From: Cystobacter fuscus
GTDB taxonomy: Bacteria; Myxococcota; Myxococcia; Myxococcales; Myxococcaceae
NCBI RefSeq assembly: GCF_002305875.1
Contig: NZ_CP022098.1
Coordinates: 4,278,001-4,342,000, forward strand
Direction of reading: 5' to 3'
DNA length: 64,000 bases
A program made the position numbers and the translations under genes. Positions 53,507 to 63,098 of the stretch are shown here, one piece after another. Below the pieces are notes generated by a model, which had not been told where the DNA came from, did not search any database, and was given only the letters and a program-made list of their open reading frames with translations. How positions within the stretch are numbered: the first letter of the stretch is position 1; every line of letters begins with the position of its first letter.

Positions 53507-55873
53507 GTGAACGCCGAACGGCAGACCGTCTACCGCTGGAGCCTCATCTGGAGTGGCGTCCTCGTGGCGCTCGTGGGCGTCGTGCTGCTCGGCGTGGCCA
53601 TTGGCCGCGTGGATGCGTGGGCGCGGGTCGCCTCGGTGCTGGGACTGTCCGCCCTGGGCTGGGGTGGGCTCGTGCAGACGATCAACGCGGTCGGCCTGGT
53701 GGCGGTGCAGTCCGCCGTGCCGTCCTCGGTGGGCCTCGTGGGCACCGAGTACCTCGTCATCGGGTCCGCCGCGTGGATCGTGGGCTGGGTCCTCATCGCC
53801 AGTGGCATCCGCCGGGCTCCGGAGTCCACCGAGGGGCCCAGTCCGGCCGCGGGCGCGGTGCTCTATCCCCGGCTCGCGCAGTACCGGGACTTCTACTGGA
53901 GCACGCTGGGCGCCTACGGCGGCGGCATGCTGCTGGCGGAGCTGGTGCTCATCCTCTTGCAGACGTTCCTGTCGAGCGGAGGAGGCGCGAGCGGAGGAGG
54001 GCAGGGGGGTCTGGCGCCGCCGATCGCCTTCGCGGTGTCGCTCATCGTCGCCTCGCTCGTCGCCTTCGCGTGCGGCTTCGTGGGGGCCGCGCGGGCGCGG
54101 CGGCTGGCCATGCCCGAGGCCACCATCGGGGTCATCTACCTCGGCCTGCCCGTGCCCATCGGCCTGACGCTGATGGAGCAGTTGCCGGACCTCCAGGTGA
54201 CCCTGGGCTACCGGCTGCGCGAAGTGACGTACGTGGCGGACATGCTCGGCCGCCCGGTGGTGGGCTACTGGCTGGTGTTCTCGCTGCTGGTGCTCATGCT
54301 GGTGCTGGGCATCAACACGGGCTTCATCGCCGCGGGCAGTGGGCGCATGGACCTGCGGCTGGGCTTCGAGCTGTTCGTCGCCCGGCGCCACGTGGGGGTC
54401 TTCCGCCCCACGCTCGTGTTCGGCACGCTGGCGGTGCTCCTGTTCGGCATCGTTCCGCCGCTCATCATCTACGGCATCATCCGCGCCGTGGAGGCGGCCG
54501 TGGAGCGCACGCGCATCCGCGAACTGGGCCTGAAGGATCCGCTCGCCGCCGCCTCCGCGCTCAACCGCCTGAAGCTGCGCGAGCAGTCGCCCACCATGAT
54601 GATGACGGCGCTCTCGGTGGGCGGCGTGGGCGTGGGCGTGATGGCGCTCATCATCGTCCTGTCGGTGATGAGCGGCTTCGAGGAGGACCTGCAGAACAAG
54701 ATCCTCGGGGCGCACTCACACGTGGTGGTGTCGAAGTACGCGGGCCACCTGTCCGAGTACAAGCGGCTGATGGAGCAGATCGCCAAGGTGCCCGGCGTGG
54801 CGGGCCAGACGCCCTCCATCGACAACCCGGTGATGGTGCTCGCCGAGGACGAGGTGCAGGGCATCGTCCTCAAGGGGATTGATCCGGAGACGGTGGGCTC
54901 GGTGCTGGATCTGCGCCGGAACATGCTGCCCGGGGGCGAGCTGGACAACCTGGAGACCCCCGAGAAGATCGTCCCCCGGCGCTCGCTGGGCCTGGGCTCG
55001 AAGCCCTCCGCCCAGGACGAGGAGGACGAGGAGATCGATCCCATCATCGGGAAGACGACCCGGAGCAGCGAGCAGAAGGTGCTGCCGGGCATCATCCTCG
55101 GCCGGGAGCTGGCCACCATCCTGCGCGTGGTGGTGGGAGACCGGGTGAACGTCATCTCGCCCCAGGGCGCGGAGCTGGGCCCCGCGGGACTCATCCCCAA
55201 GAGCCGCGCCTTCCGCGTGGCGGGCATCTTCTACTCGGGCATGTACGAGTACGACGCCAAGTTCGCCTACATCCTCCTGGCCGAGGCCCAGAAGCTCTTC
55301 AACACCACGGGGCCCACGGGCATCGAGCTGAAGGTGATGGACGTGGACGACGCGCGGCGCATCGCCACGCAGGTGTCGCGCGAGCTGGGCGGCTACCCCT
55401 ACCGCGCCCGGGACTGGGGGGAGATCCACCGCAACATCTTCTCCGCGCTCCGGTTGGAGAAGCTGGTGATGGGCATCATCCTGTCCATCATCATCATCGT
55501 GGCCGCGGGCCTCATCGTGGCCACGGTCATCATGCTCGTGCTGGAGAAGCGCAAGGAGATCTCCGTGCTCAAGGCCCTGGGCGTCTCCGACGGCGGCATC
55601 GTGAAGATCTTCCTCGCCGAGGGTCTCCAGATTGGCGTGGCCGGAGGCCTGCTGGGGCTCTTCTCGGGGCTCGCGTGGTGCTACTTCATCCTGAAGGTGG
55701 GCATCAAACTGGACCCGTCCGTCTATTACATCCCCAACCTGCCGGTGAAGATCGAGCCGGTGCAGACGGCGCTCGCGGTGGTCATCGCGGTGCTGGTCAC
55801 CTACCTGGCGTCCATCTATCCCGCGCTCAAGGCGAGCAGCGTGGAGCCGGTGGAAGGCCTCAAGGCGGAGTGA
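53507..55873 (+). CDS. lolC: LolC/LolE lipoprotein-releasing permease with long N-terminal membrane domain
   Basis: A 788-residue protein starting at GTG 53507. Residues about 350-788 are a normal LolC/E (MacB-type) permease: ALNRLKLREQSPTMMMTALSVGG, a first helix, a large periplasmic domain, and three C-terminal helices around VMGIILSIIIIVAAG. The family signature EISVLKALGVSDGGIVKIFL is present. With LolD it extracts lipoproteins from the inner membrane. The first ~345 residues are unusual: about eight further membrane helices (for example GVLVALVGVVLLGVAIG, GYWLVFSLLVLMLVLGI) not found in E. coli LolC (about 400 residues). An acidic DEEDEEIDP loop interrupts the periplasmic part. lolD follows after 5 nt. 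Confidence 0.9.
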   Translation: MNAERQTVYRWSLIWSGVLVALVGVVLLGVAIGRVDAWARVASVLGLSALGWGGLVQTINAVGLVAVQSAVPSSVGLVGTEYLVIGSAAWIVGWVLIASGIRRAPESTEGPSPAAGAVLYPRLAQYRDFYWSTLGAYGGGMLLAELVLILLQTFLSSGGGASGGGQGGLAPPIAFAVSLIVASLVAFACGFVGAARARRLAMPEATIGVIYLGLPVPIGLTLMEQLPDLQVTLGYRLREVTYVADMLGRPVVGYWLVFSLLVLMLVLGINTGFIAAGSGRMDLRLGFELFVARRHVGVFRPTLVFGTLAVLLFGIVPPLIIYGIIRAVEAAVERTRIRELGLKDPLAAASALNRLKLREQSPTMMMTALSVGGVGVGVMALIIVLSVMSGFEEDLQNKILGAHSHVVVSKYAGHLSEYKRLMEQIAKVPGVAGQTPSIDNPVMVLAEDEVQGIVLKGIDPETVGSVLDLRRNMLPGGELDNLETPEKIVPRRSLGLGSKPSAQDEEDEEIDPIIGKTTRSSEQKVLPGIILGRELATILRVVVGDRVNVISPQGAELGPAGLIPKSRAFRVAGIFYSGMYEYDAKFAYILLAEAQKLFNTTGPTGIELKVMDVDDARRIATQVSRELGGYPYRARDWGEIHRNIFSALRLEKLVMGIILSIIIIVAAGLIVATVIMLVLEKRKEISVLKALGVSDGGIVKIFLAEGLQIGVAGGLLGLFSGLAWCYFILKVGIKLDPSVYYIPNLPVKIEPVQTALAVVIAVLVTYLASIYPALKASSVEPVEGLKAE

Positions 55874-55878
55874 GGACG

Positions 55879-56553
55879 ATGGCACTGCTCTCCATCCGCG
55901 ACGTCTTCAAGAGCTACTTCCTGCACGGCAAGCGCATCGACGTGCTGCGCGGGGTCTCCCTGGACATCGACAAGGGGGAGATGGTGAGCCTCATCGGTGC
56001 GTCCGGGGCGGGCAAGAGCACGTTCCTGCACGTGCTGGGCACGCTGGACATGCCCGCCGCGGGCGAGCTGCTCTTCGAGGGCAGGAGCGTCTTCGCCATG
56101 AACGACGCGGAGATCGCCGACTTCCGCAACCGCACCATCGGCTTCGTCTTCCAGAGCCACTACCTGCTGCCCGAGTTCACCGCGTTGGAGAACGTGGCCA
56201 TGCCGGCGCTCATCCAGCGCCGGGAGCGGGCGCCCACCTATGCCTACGCGCGGGAGTTGCTCGAGCGGGTGGGCCTGGGCTCCCGGGTGGATCATCGGCC
56301 CGGGGAGCTGTCCGGAGGTGAGGCGCAGCGCGTGGCCCTGGCGCGCGCCCTGGTGCTCAAGCCGGCGGTGCTGCTCGCCGACGAGCCCACGGGCAACCTG
56401 GATCCCGCCACGGGCGAGGGCATCCACCAGCTCCTGCGCGAGGTGAACCGGGAGCTGGGCATCACCGCCGTGGTGGTGACCCACAACGAGACCCTGGCGC
56501 GCTCCATGCCCCGGCGTCTGCGGCTGATGGCCGGCCAGGTAACCGAGGCATGA
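55879..56553 (+). CDS. lolD: Lipoprotein-releasing ABC transporter ATP-binding protein LolD
   Basis: A 224-residue ABC ATPase. Walker A is IGASGAGKSTF, the Q-loop FVFQSHYLLPEFT carries the LolD-typical SHYLLPEF, the signature is ELSGGEAQRVALARAL, Walker B VLLADEPTGNLDP and the H-loop VVTHN. It powers the LolC permease encoded just upstream. Nearly all family hallmarks are intact. The next gene (bamA) starts 91 nt later, so a further promoter may lie there. Confidence 0.95.
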   Translation: MALLSIRDVFKSYFLHGKRIDVLRGVSLDIDKGEMVSLIGASGAGKSTFLHVLGTLDMPAAGELLFEGRSVFAMNDAEIADFRNRTIGFVFQSHYLLPEFTALENVAMPALIQRRERAPTYAYARELLERVGLGSRVDHRPGELSGGEAQRVALARALVLKPAVLLADEPTGNLDPATGEGIHQLLREVNRELGITAVVVTHNETLARSMPRRLRLMAGQVTEA

Positions 56554-56644
56554 GGCCTTGCGGAAACCCCCCTCCGGCTCTTTCTCGTTGAGACCCGCTG
56601 ATTTCCTCCCATAGATTGCCCCGCCCTTTACCGGCCGATCGCTC

Positions 56645-59053
56645 TTGAGGCTCCCCGTTCTTCCGCTCAGGTTCCTTGTTCCTCTCCTCGTCGCCGCATG
56701 GACGGTGATGCCCGGTCGCGTGCTCGCGCAGACGAACACGGATGCGCCTCCCGCGACCTCCGCCCCCCGAAGCGCCGATGCGCCGCTCGATCCCGATCGG
56801 CAGGTGCGCGAGGACGAGGTCACCGACATCCGCGTCGAGGGCAACCGCCGCGTCGAGGCCGAGGCCATCCGCCGTACCCTGCGCACCCAGGTGGGCACGG
56901 ATCTCGACACGTCCCGCAGCGCCGAGGATCTCCGGGCCGTCTGGGCGCTCGGCTACTTCAGTGACGTGCAGTTGCTCGTGCAGCGCCTGCCCGCCGGCGG
57001 CGTCATCTACGTGGTGCGCGTGCAGGAGCGCCCGTCCATCCGCTCGGTGAAGCTCGCCGGCAACGAGGAGATCAGCCAGGACGACCTCAAGGAGTCCATC
57101 GAGGTCAAGCCCCTCACCATCCTGGACATGGACACGGTGCGCAGCACCCAGAAGAAGATCCAGGAGAAGTACATCGAGAAGGGCTACTTCCTGGCCGAGG
57201 TGTCCCACAAGATCGAGCCCGTGGCGGGTGGCCAGGTCGACGTGGTCTTCACCGTCGACGAGAACTCGAAGGTGCTGGTGAAGGACATCGTCATCCTGGG
57301 CGCGGAGAAGATCCCCGTCTCCCGGCTCAAGGACGTGATGCTCACCAAGCAGGGCGGCTACCTGTCGTTCCTCACGAGCGAGGGCACCTACCGCGAGGAG
57401 GTCTTCCAGCGCGACCTGCAGGTCATCCAGGCCACCTACTACGACGAGGGCTTCATCAACGTCCGGGTGGACAAGCCCAACGTGTCGCTGTCGGCCGACA
57501 AGCGCGACATCTACATCACCCTCCGGGTGACCGAGGGCGAGCGCTACGACATCGGGAAGATCGACTTCTCCGGCGACCTGGTGGTGCCCAAGGAGGAGCT
57601 GGCGCGCCTGATGAGCACCAACTCCGGCGAGCACTTCAGCCGCTCGAAGCTCGGCACGGACATCCAGGCCATCACGGACGTCTACTACGACCGGGGCTAC
57701 GCCTACGCCAACATCAACCCCGTCACCAACATCAACGCCGACCAGCGCACGGTGGACCTGACCTTCGACGTGCAGCAGGGTCCCCAGGTCACCATCGAGC
57801 GCATCGAGGTGATGGGCAACACCAAGACGCGCGACAAGGTCATCCGCCGCGAGCTGCGCGTCTACGAGGGCGAGCTGTACAGCGGCACCGGCGTGCGCCG
57901 CAGCAAGGAGCGCGTGACGGCGCTCGGCTTCTTCGAGACGGTGGAGGTCAACCAGAAGCCCGGCTCGCGCAGGGACTCCATCGTCCTGACGGTGGAGGTG
58001 AAGGAGAAGGCGACCGGCACCTTCCAGGTGGGTCTGGGCTTCTCCAACGTGGAGGACTTCATCTTCACGGCCCAGGTGTCGCAGAACAACTTCCTCGGCT
58101 GGGGCCAGAGCGTGTCCGCCTCGGCGCAGATCTCCAGCCTGCGCTCGCTCGTGCAGCTGTCGTTCTTCGACCCGTACTTCCTGGACACCAACTACATCTT
58201 CTCCGCGGACTTCTTCCGGGTGGAGTCCAACTACGTCGACTTCGACCGCCGCTCCACGGGTGGCAACATCGGCCTGGGCTACCAGGTGCTCGAGGACCTG
58301 CTCGTCAACGTGGGCTACTCGCAGGAGCACGTGAGTGTCTCCGCCCTGTCGAGCATCGGCGGCGTGCTGCTGGCCAACCGCTTCCTCAGTGGCGTGACGA
58401 GCTCGGCGCGCCTGTCCGTCACCTACGACAAGCGCAACAACCGCCTCTTCCCCTCCCAGGGCTTCATCCACTACGGCTCGGTGGAGTACGCGCCGAGCTT
58501 CCTCGGCGGCTCGTTCCTCTTCGCGCGCTACAGCGCCTACTCGCGCCTGTACTTCCCGCTGCCCCTGGGCGCCGTTTTCAAGACCAACGCCACCGTGGGC
58601 TACATCCAGTCGCTGGACAACCAGCGGCCCCTGCCCATCTCCGAGCTCTACTACCTGGGCGGTATCAACTCGATGCGCGGCTACGCGCTGCGCACCATCA
58701 GCCCCTCGCTGCTCGCGCCCAACTCCGCCTCGCCCGACGCCACCATCCAGTCCATCAACGTGGGTGGCAACAAGCAGTTCATCCTCAACGTGGAACTGGA
58801 GTTCCCCATCTTCGAGAAGGCCGGCATCCGGGGCGTGGTCTTCTACGACGCGGGCAACGCCTACGCCTCCAACGAGCGGTTCTTCGAGGATAAGCAGGAC
58901 AAGCTGCCCCTGGGCCTCTTCCACTCGGTGGGATTCGGCTTCCGGTGGTTCTCGCCGGTTGGTCCCTTGCGCTTCGAGTGGGGAATCCCGCTCACCAAGC
59001 GTCCGGATGATCAGCCCATCCTCTTCGAGTTTACGATCGGCAATTTCTTCTGA
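56645..59053 (+). CDS. bamA: Outer membrane protein assembly factor BamA
   Basis: An 802-residue BamA. TTG 56645 was chosen because it opens a good signal peptide (LRFLVPLLVAAWTVMPGRVLA); no ATG nearby in frame does so. Five POTRA-like repeats occupy about 55-430, each with a V/I-x-x-I-x-V-x-GN-type strand (DIRVEGNRRV, SVKLAGNEEI, IERIEVMGNTKT). The C-terminal beta-barrel includes the conserved loop-6 motif as MRGYALRTISP and ends in a phenylalanine (EFTIGNFF), the usual outer-membrane signal. BamA inserts beta-barrel proteins. It is followed by skp, lpxD, fabZ and lpxA, the standard order. Confidence 0.95.
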   Translation: MRLPVLPLRFLVPLLVAAWTVMPGRVLAQTNTDAPPATSAPRSADAPLDPDRQVREDEVTDIRVEGNRRVEAEAIRRTLRTQVGTDLDTSRSAEDLRAVWALGYFSDVQLLVQRLPAGGVIYVVRVQERPSIRSVKLAGNEEISQDDLKESIEVKPLTILDMDTVRSTQKKIQEKYIEKGYFLAEVSHKIEPVAGGQVDVVFTVDENSKVLVKDIVILGAEKIPVSRLKDVMLTKQGGYLSFLTSEGTYREEVFQRDLQVIQATYYDEGFINVRVDKPNVSLSADKRDIYITLRVTEGERYDIGKIDFSGDLVVPKEELARLMSTNSGEHFSRSKLGTDIQAITDVYYDRGYAYANINPVTNINADQRTVDLTFDVQQGPQVTIERIEVMGNTKTRDKVIRRELRVYEGELYSGTGVRRSKERVTALGFFETVEVNQKPGSRRDSIVLTVEVKEKATGTFQVGLGFSNVEDFIFTAQVSQNNFLGWGQSVSASAQISSLRSLVQLSFFDPYFLDTNYIFSADFFRVESNYVDFDRRSTGGNIGLGYQVLEDLLVNVGYSQEHVSVSALSSIGGVLLANRFLSGVTSSARLSVTYDKRNNRLFPSQGFIHYGSVEYAPSFLGGSFLFARYSAYSRLYFPLPLGAVFKTNATVGYIQSLDNQRPLPISELYYLGGINSMRGYALRTISPSLLAPNSASPDATIQSINVGGNKQFILNVELEFPIFEKAGIRGVVFYDAGNAYASNERFFEDKQDKLPLGLFHSVGFGFRWFSPVGPLRFEWGIPLTKRPDDQPILFEFTIGNFF

Positions 59054-59154
59054 TAGGTCGTCCGTCCGCCCTGTTCCCGGTCTTCCGGGACCGTTGAACA
59101 GGGGAACCGGGGGGACGTCGAACCTTCCAAACTTCCCCCGAGGAGCTGTCGCAC

Positions 59155-59718
59155 ATGTCGCTTCGAAGCAAACTGTCCGTCCTGGCCATTGCCGTGTCGC
59201 TCGCGGTCCCCACGCTGGCCGCCGCCGAAACCAAGATGGGCTATGTGGATTACCAGCGCGTCATGCTCGAGGTGGATGACGGCAAGGCCGCCAAGGCCCG
59301 TCTCCAGAAGTGGCTGGAGGCCCGTCAGAAGGAGATCGACGCCGAGCAGGAGTCCCTGCGCAAGGAGAAGGAGACCCTGGACAAGCAGGCGAGCGCGATG
59401 AGCGAGGAGACGCGCGTCCAGAAGGCCACCGACCTGCAGAAGAAGGTCTACGACCTGGCCCAGAAGTGGGAGAAGAGCCGCGGGGAGGCCGCCGAGCGCG
59501 AGCGCAAGGAGATGGAGCCGATCATCGCGAGGATCGACGACGTCATCAAGAACATCGCCGACCGCGAGGGCCTGGGCATGGTCTTCGAGAAGCGTGACTC
59601 CGGCCTGGTGTTCGCCCTGAGCCAGTATGACCTGACCAACGAGGTCATCCGCTCGTACAACAACGGCAAGGGCAAGGCGAAGGACGCCCCGGTCGCCAAG
59701 GACGCGCCCAAGAAGTAG
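59155..59718 (+). CDS. skp: Periplasmic chaperone Skp/OmpH-like
   Basis: A 187-residue protein with a signal peptide (SLRSKLSVLAIAVSLAVPTLAAA). The mature part opens with KMGYVDYQRVMLEVDDGKAAK, the usual OmpH start, followed by long charged coiled-coil arms (about 55-125) rich in Lys/Glu. The C-terminal strand region FEKRDSGLVFALSQYDLTNEVI completes the core. The tail KDAPVAKDAPKK is simple sequence. Skp traps unfolded outer-membrane proteins before BamA. It is encoded between bamA and lpxD. Confidence 0.93.
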   Translation: MSLRSKLSVLAIAVSLAVPTLAAAETKMGYVDYQRVMLEVDDGKAAKARLQKWLEARQKEIDAEQESLRKEKETLDKQASAMSEETRVQKATDLQKKVYDLAQKWEKSRGEAAERERKEMEPIIARIDDVIKNIADREGLGMVFEKRDSGLVFALSQYDLTNEVIRSYNNGKGKAKDAPVAKDAPKK

Positions 59719-59733
59719 GCACCGCTCTCTTCC

Positions 59734-60798
59734 GTGCATACGCCCAAGCCCCGCCGGCTCGGGGAGCTCGCCGCCCATGTGGGGGGCGAGCTGCTCGGTG
59801 ACGCCGGCCTCGTGATTACCGGACTCAATGGGCTCGTCGAGGCGCTGCCTGGCGAGCTCTCCTTCTATGGCAATCCGCGCTACCGCCGGCAGTACGACGC
59901 CACCCGGGCGTCGGCCGTGCTGGTGGGCCGGGATGCCGAGCCACGCGAGCACGTCTCGCTGGTGCGTGTGTCCAACCCGCACCTGGCCTTCGCCCAGATT
60001 TCCCAGCTCTTCCACCCGCGGCCCACCTACGAGGCGGGCGTGCGGCCCGGCGCCCACGTGCACCCCGAGGCCAGCGTCCACCCGGACGCCACGGTGATGG
60101 CCGGGGCCACGGTGGACAAGGGCGCCCGGGTAGGCGCTGGCGCGGTGCTCTTCCCCGGCGCGTACGTGGGGGAGGCGGCGGTGGTGGGCGAGGACAGCGT
60201 GCTCTACCCCAACGTCACCGTGCGCGAGCACTGCCAGGTGGGCGCGCGCGTCATCCTCCACGCCTCGTGCGTGGTGGGGGCGGACGGCTTCGGCTTCGCC
60301 TTCAACCCCGAGGGCGCCCAGGGCCCCGAGCACTACAAGATTCCCCAGGCGGGCATCGTGCGCATCGAGGACGATGTCGAGGTGGGTGCCTGCACCACCA
60401 TCGATCGGGCGACGATCGGCGAGACGGTCATCGGCCGCGGCACGAAGATCGACAACCTGGTGCAGATCGCCCACAACGTGAAGGTGGGCCCGCTGTCGCT
60501 GCTGTGCGCGCAGGCGGGCGTGTCCGGCTCGTCGGAGCTGGGCACGGGCGTGGTGCTGGCGGGGCAGGTGGGCGTGGTGGGCCACATCCGCGTGGGCGAC
60601 ATGGCCAAGGTCGGGGCCCAGTCGGGCGTGGCGCAGGACGTGGAAGATGGACAGGTGGTGAGCGGCACCCCGGCCATGCCCCATCGCGAGTGGTTGCGGA
60701 CGTCGGCCGCGCTCGGCCAGTTGAGCGAGCTGCTCAAGGAAGTGCGCACCCTGCGGCGCAGGGTGGAGATGCTCGAGAAAAAGGAGAAGGGCGGATGA
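59734..60798 (+). CDS. lpxD: UDP-3-O-acyl-glucosamine N-acyltransferase
   Basis: A 354-residue LpxD starting at GTG 59734, 15 nt after skp. The N-terminal uridine-binding domain (about 1-105: [23 protein letters not shown]) precedes a left-handed parallel beta-helix of hexapeptide repeats ([31 protein letters not shown]...). The active-site region is [11 protein letters not shown] with the catalytic His. A C-terminal helix ends [14 protein letters not shown]. It adds the N-linked acyl chain to lipid A. Its stop overlaps the fabZ start (ATGATG). Confidence 0.95.
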   Translation: MHTPKPRRLGELAAHVGGELLGDAGLVITGLNGLVEALPGELSFYGNPRYRRQYDATRASAVLVGRDAEPREHVSLVRVSNPHLAFAQISQLFHPRPTYEAGVRPGAHVHPEASVHPDATVMAGATVDKGARVGAGAVLFPGAYVGEAAVVGEDSVLYPNVTVREHCQVGARVILHASCVVGADGFGFAFNPEGAQGPEHYKIPQAGIVRIEDDVEVGACTTIDRATIGETVIGRGTKIDNLVQIAHNVKVGPLSLLCAQAGVSGSSELGTGVVLAGQVGVVGHIRVGDMAKVGAQSGVAQDVEDGQVVSGTPAMPHREWLRTSAALGQLSELLKEVRTLRRRVEMLEKKEKGG

Positions 60799-61265
60799 TG
60801 GACATCCAGGAGATCCAGGCGCTGCTGCCCCACCGGTATCCGTTCCTCCTGGTGGACCGGGTGGTGGAAATCGTTCCTGGCCAGAAGATCGTGGCCTTCA
60901 AGAACGTCACCATGAACGAGCCCTTCTTCAACGGCCATTTCCCGGGCCACCCGGTGATGCCGGGCGTGCTCATCCTGGAGGCGCTCGCCCAGGCGTCGGC
61001 CATCCTCGCCTACAAGACGGAGAACATGGACCCCGCGCGGTCGGTCTCCTACTTGATGAGCGTGGACGGGGCGCGCTTCCGCAAGCCCGTGGTGCCCGGA
61101 GACCGGTTGCAGCTCAACGTCGAGGTGCTGCGTCACAAGGGCGCGGTGTGGAAGACGAAGGGAACGGCCACGGTTGACGGAGCGAAGGTGGCCGAGGGCG
61201 AGTTCCTCGCCACCGTCGTGGACAAGGACAAGAAGTCGGGCGGCTCCACCGCCGAGGCGTCCTGA
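60795..61265 (+). CDS. fabZ: 3-hydroxyacyl-ACP dehydratase FabZ
   Basis: A 156-residue hotdog-fold dehydratase. ATG 60795 overlaps lpxD; ATG 60798 is equally possible. Signatures are [20 protein letters not shown] and the catalytic [22 protein letters not shown] (active-site His and the later Glu). FabZ supplies unsaturated acyl-ACP for fatty-acid synthesis; its position between lpxD and lpxA balances hydroxyacyl-ACP use for lipid A. Confidence 0.96.
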   Translation: MMDIQEIQALLPHRYPFLLVDRVVEIVPGQKIVAFKNVTMNEPFFNGHFPGHPVMPGVLILEALAQASAILAYKTENMDPARSVSYLMSVDGARFRKPVVPGDRLQLNVEVLRHKGAVWKTKGTATVDGAKVAEGEFLATVVDKDKKSGGSTAEAS

Positions 61266-61283
61266 CAGGACGAGGGAGACACC

Positions 61284-62060
61284 ATGGCGCAGGTTCACCC
61301 CACGGCGGTGGTCCACCCGGATGCCCGCCTCCACGAGACCGTGGAGGTCGGTCCCTACTCCATCATTGGTGGCAAGGTGACGATTGGCGCGGGCTCGAAG
61401 GTGGGTGCCCACGTCGTCATCGACGGCCGCACCACGCTCGGCGAGCGCAACCGCATCTCTCCCTTCGCCTCCGTGGGGGGCGTGCCGCAGGATCTCAAGT
61501 ACGCGGGCGAGGACACCCAGCTCATCATCGGCAACGGCAACCAGATCCGTGAGTCCGCCACGCTCAACATCGGCACGGTGGGCGGGGGTGGGGTGACGCG
61601 GGTGGGGGACAACAACATCTTCATGGCCTGCAGCCACGTGGCCCACGACTGCGTGGTGGGCAGTGGCTGCGTGGTCGCCAACAGCGTGGCGCTCGCCGGA
61701 CACGTGGTGGTGGAGGACTTCGTCATCCTCGGCGGGTTGTCCGCGGTGCATCAGTTCACCCGGGTGGGCAAGCATGCCTTCATCTCGGGGGGCGCCATGG
61801 TGACCATGGACGTGCCGCCCTACTGCACGGCGCAGGGAGACCGGGCGGAGCTGTCCGGCCTGAACGTGATCGGCCTGCAGCGCCATGGCTTCAGCGAGGA
61901 GCAGGTGGCCCGTATCAAGGAGGCCTACCGGATCCTCTTCCGCTCGAAGCTGGGACTGGCGGAGGCGGTGGCCCGGCTGAAGTCGGAGCTGGGCGGCCAG
62001 GCGGAGATCGACTACCTGGTGGACTTCATCGCCCAGAGCAAGCGCGGCCTGACGCGCTGA
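61284..62060 (+). CDS. lpxA: UDP-N-acetylglucosamine O-acyltransferase
   Basis: A 258-residue LpxA, first enzyme of lipid A synthesis. The start MAQVHPTAVVHPDARLHETVEVG runs into a left-handed beta-helix of hexapeptide repeats. The active-site block MACSHVAHDCVVGSG contains the catalytic His, and the later GLNVIGLQRHGFSEEQVARIKEAYRILFRS is typical of the C-terminal helical domain. An internal ATG precedes the fold correctly with AGGACGAGGGAGA upstream. lpxI starts 8 nt after its stop. Confidence 0.96.
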   Translation: MAQVHPTAVVHPDARLHETVEVGPYSIIGGKVTIGAGSKVGAHVVIDGRTTLGERNRISPFASVGGVPQDLKYAGEDTQLIIGNGNQIRESATLNIGTVGGGGVTRVGDNNIFMACSHVAHDCVVGSGCVVANSVALAGHVVVEDFVILGGLSAVHQFTRVGKHAFISGGAMVTMDVPPYCTAQGDRAELSGLNVIGLQRHGFSEEQVARIKEAYRILFRSKLGLAEAVARLKSELGGQAEIDYLVDFIAQSKRGLTR

Positions 62061-62068
62061 CGCCCACC

Positions 62069-62872
62069 TTGGAACGCATTGGCCTCATCGCGGGCAACGG
62101 CCGTCTGCCCTTCCTCTTCGCCAGCGCGGCCCGGGCCCAGGGCCTGGAGGTGGTGGCGGTCGCCCACCGGGGCGAGACGGATCCGGCGCTGGCCTCCGAG
62201 GTCGCCTCCCTGACGTGGGTGCGGCTGGGGCAGATGGACCGCATCCTGCGCGCCTTCCGCGACGCGGGCGTCACCCGGGCGGCGATGGCCGGGGGCATCG
62301 GCCGGGTGCGCGCCTTCACCGAGGCCCGGCCGGACCTGGGCGCGGTGCGCATCCTCTCGCGCCTGCGCAGCGTGCGCGATGACGCCTTGTTGCGCGCGGT
62401 GGCCGACTACTTCGAGTCCCACGGCGTCACCATCGTGGCGCCCACGGACTGGTTGGCACAGGCCCTCTGTCCCGCGGGGCACCTCGCCGGACCCGCCCTG
62501 AGCGCGGTCCAGGAAAAGGACGTGGCGCTGGGGCGCGAGGTGGCCACGCTGCTCGGACAGGCCGACGTGGGCCAGACGGTGGTGGTGCGCCAGGGCCACG
62601 TGCTGGCGCTCGAGGCGGTGGAAGGCACCGACGAGGCCATCCGCCGGGGCGCGAAGTACGGCGGTACGGGCGCCGTGGTGGTCAAGCGCTGCAAGCCCGG
62701 GCAGGACCTGCGCTTCGATCTGCCCGCCGTCGGCCCCCGCACCCTGGACGTCATGAAGGAAGTGGGTGCCACCGTGCTGGCGTTGGAGGTGGGGAAGACG
62801 GTGCTGCTGGACGCACCTGAGCTCTTCCGGAAGGCCGACACCGTGGGCATCTCCCTGGTGGGCGTGCCCTGA
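62069..62872 (+). CDS. lpxI: UDP-2,3-diacylglucosamine pyrophosphatase LpxI
   Basis: A 267-residue DUF1009/LpxI protein starting at TTG 62069. It has IGLIAGNGRLPFLFASAARAQG at the start and EGTDEAIRRGA...GAVVVKRCKPGQDLRFDLPAVG near the C-terminus, both family hallmarks. LpxI makes lipid X from UDP-2,3-diacylglucosamine, replacing LpxH in many alpha- and deltaproteobacteria. lpxB, the next pathway gene, is not in the window. The region up to 63098 (226 nt) follows. Confidence 0.92.
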   Translation: MERIGLIAGNGRLPFLFASAARAQGLEVVAVAHRGETDPALASEVASLTWVRLGQMDRILRAFRDAGVTRAAMAGGIGRVRAFTEARPDLGAVRILSRLRSVRDDALLRAVADYFESHGVTIVAPTDWLAQALCPAGHLAGPALSAVQEKDVALGREVATLLGQADVGQTVVVRQGHVLALEAVEGTDEAIRRGAKYGGTGAVVVKRCKPGQDLRFDLPAVGPRTLDVMKEVGATVLALEVGKTVLLDAPELFRKADTVGISLVGVP

Positions 62873-62940
62873 GGGGCTGGCTGGCCGCTCGCTCCCGGAG
62901 AGAGTCGGGGAGTGGATGGTCGCTCGTTTCGGGGTAGGGA

Positions 62941-62972
62941 ATGTTCGAGCCCGAAGGATCTGTTACGAACAT
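62941..62972. promoter_or_regulatory. Inverted repeat before the small lipoprotein gene
   Basis: ATGTTCG (62941-62947) and CGAACAT (62966-62972) form perfect 7-bp arms with an 18-nt spacer in the gap between lpxI and the lipoprotein gene. It may be an operator for a dimeric regulator. No promoter elements were identified with confidence. Confidence 0.3.
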
Positions 62973-63098
62973 CACCGCCGCGAAGGAGCCGGATTCGCGT
63001 TGCACGGCACCCGGGTGCTCACCAGGGTGCCTTCCTCTCGAAGTCCCTCCGTCTTCCGCCGCGATGGCGGACGGTGCCGCCCCAAGGAGAACCCACGG

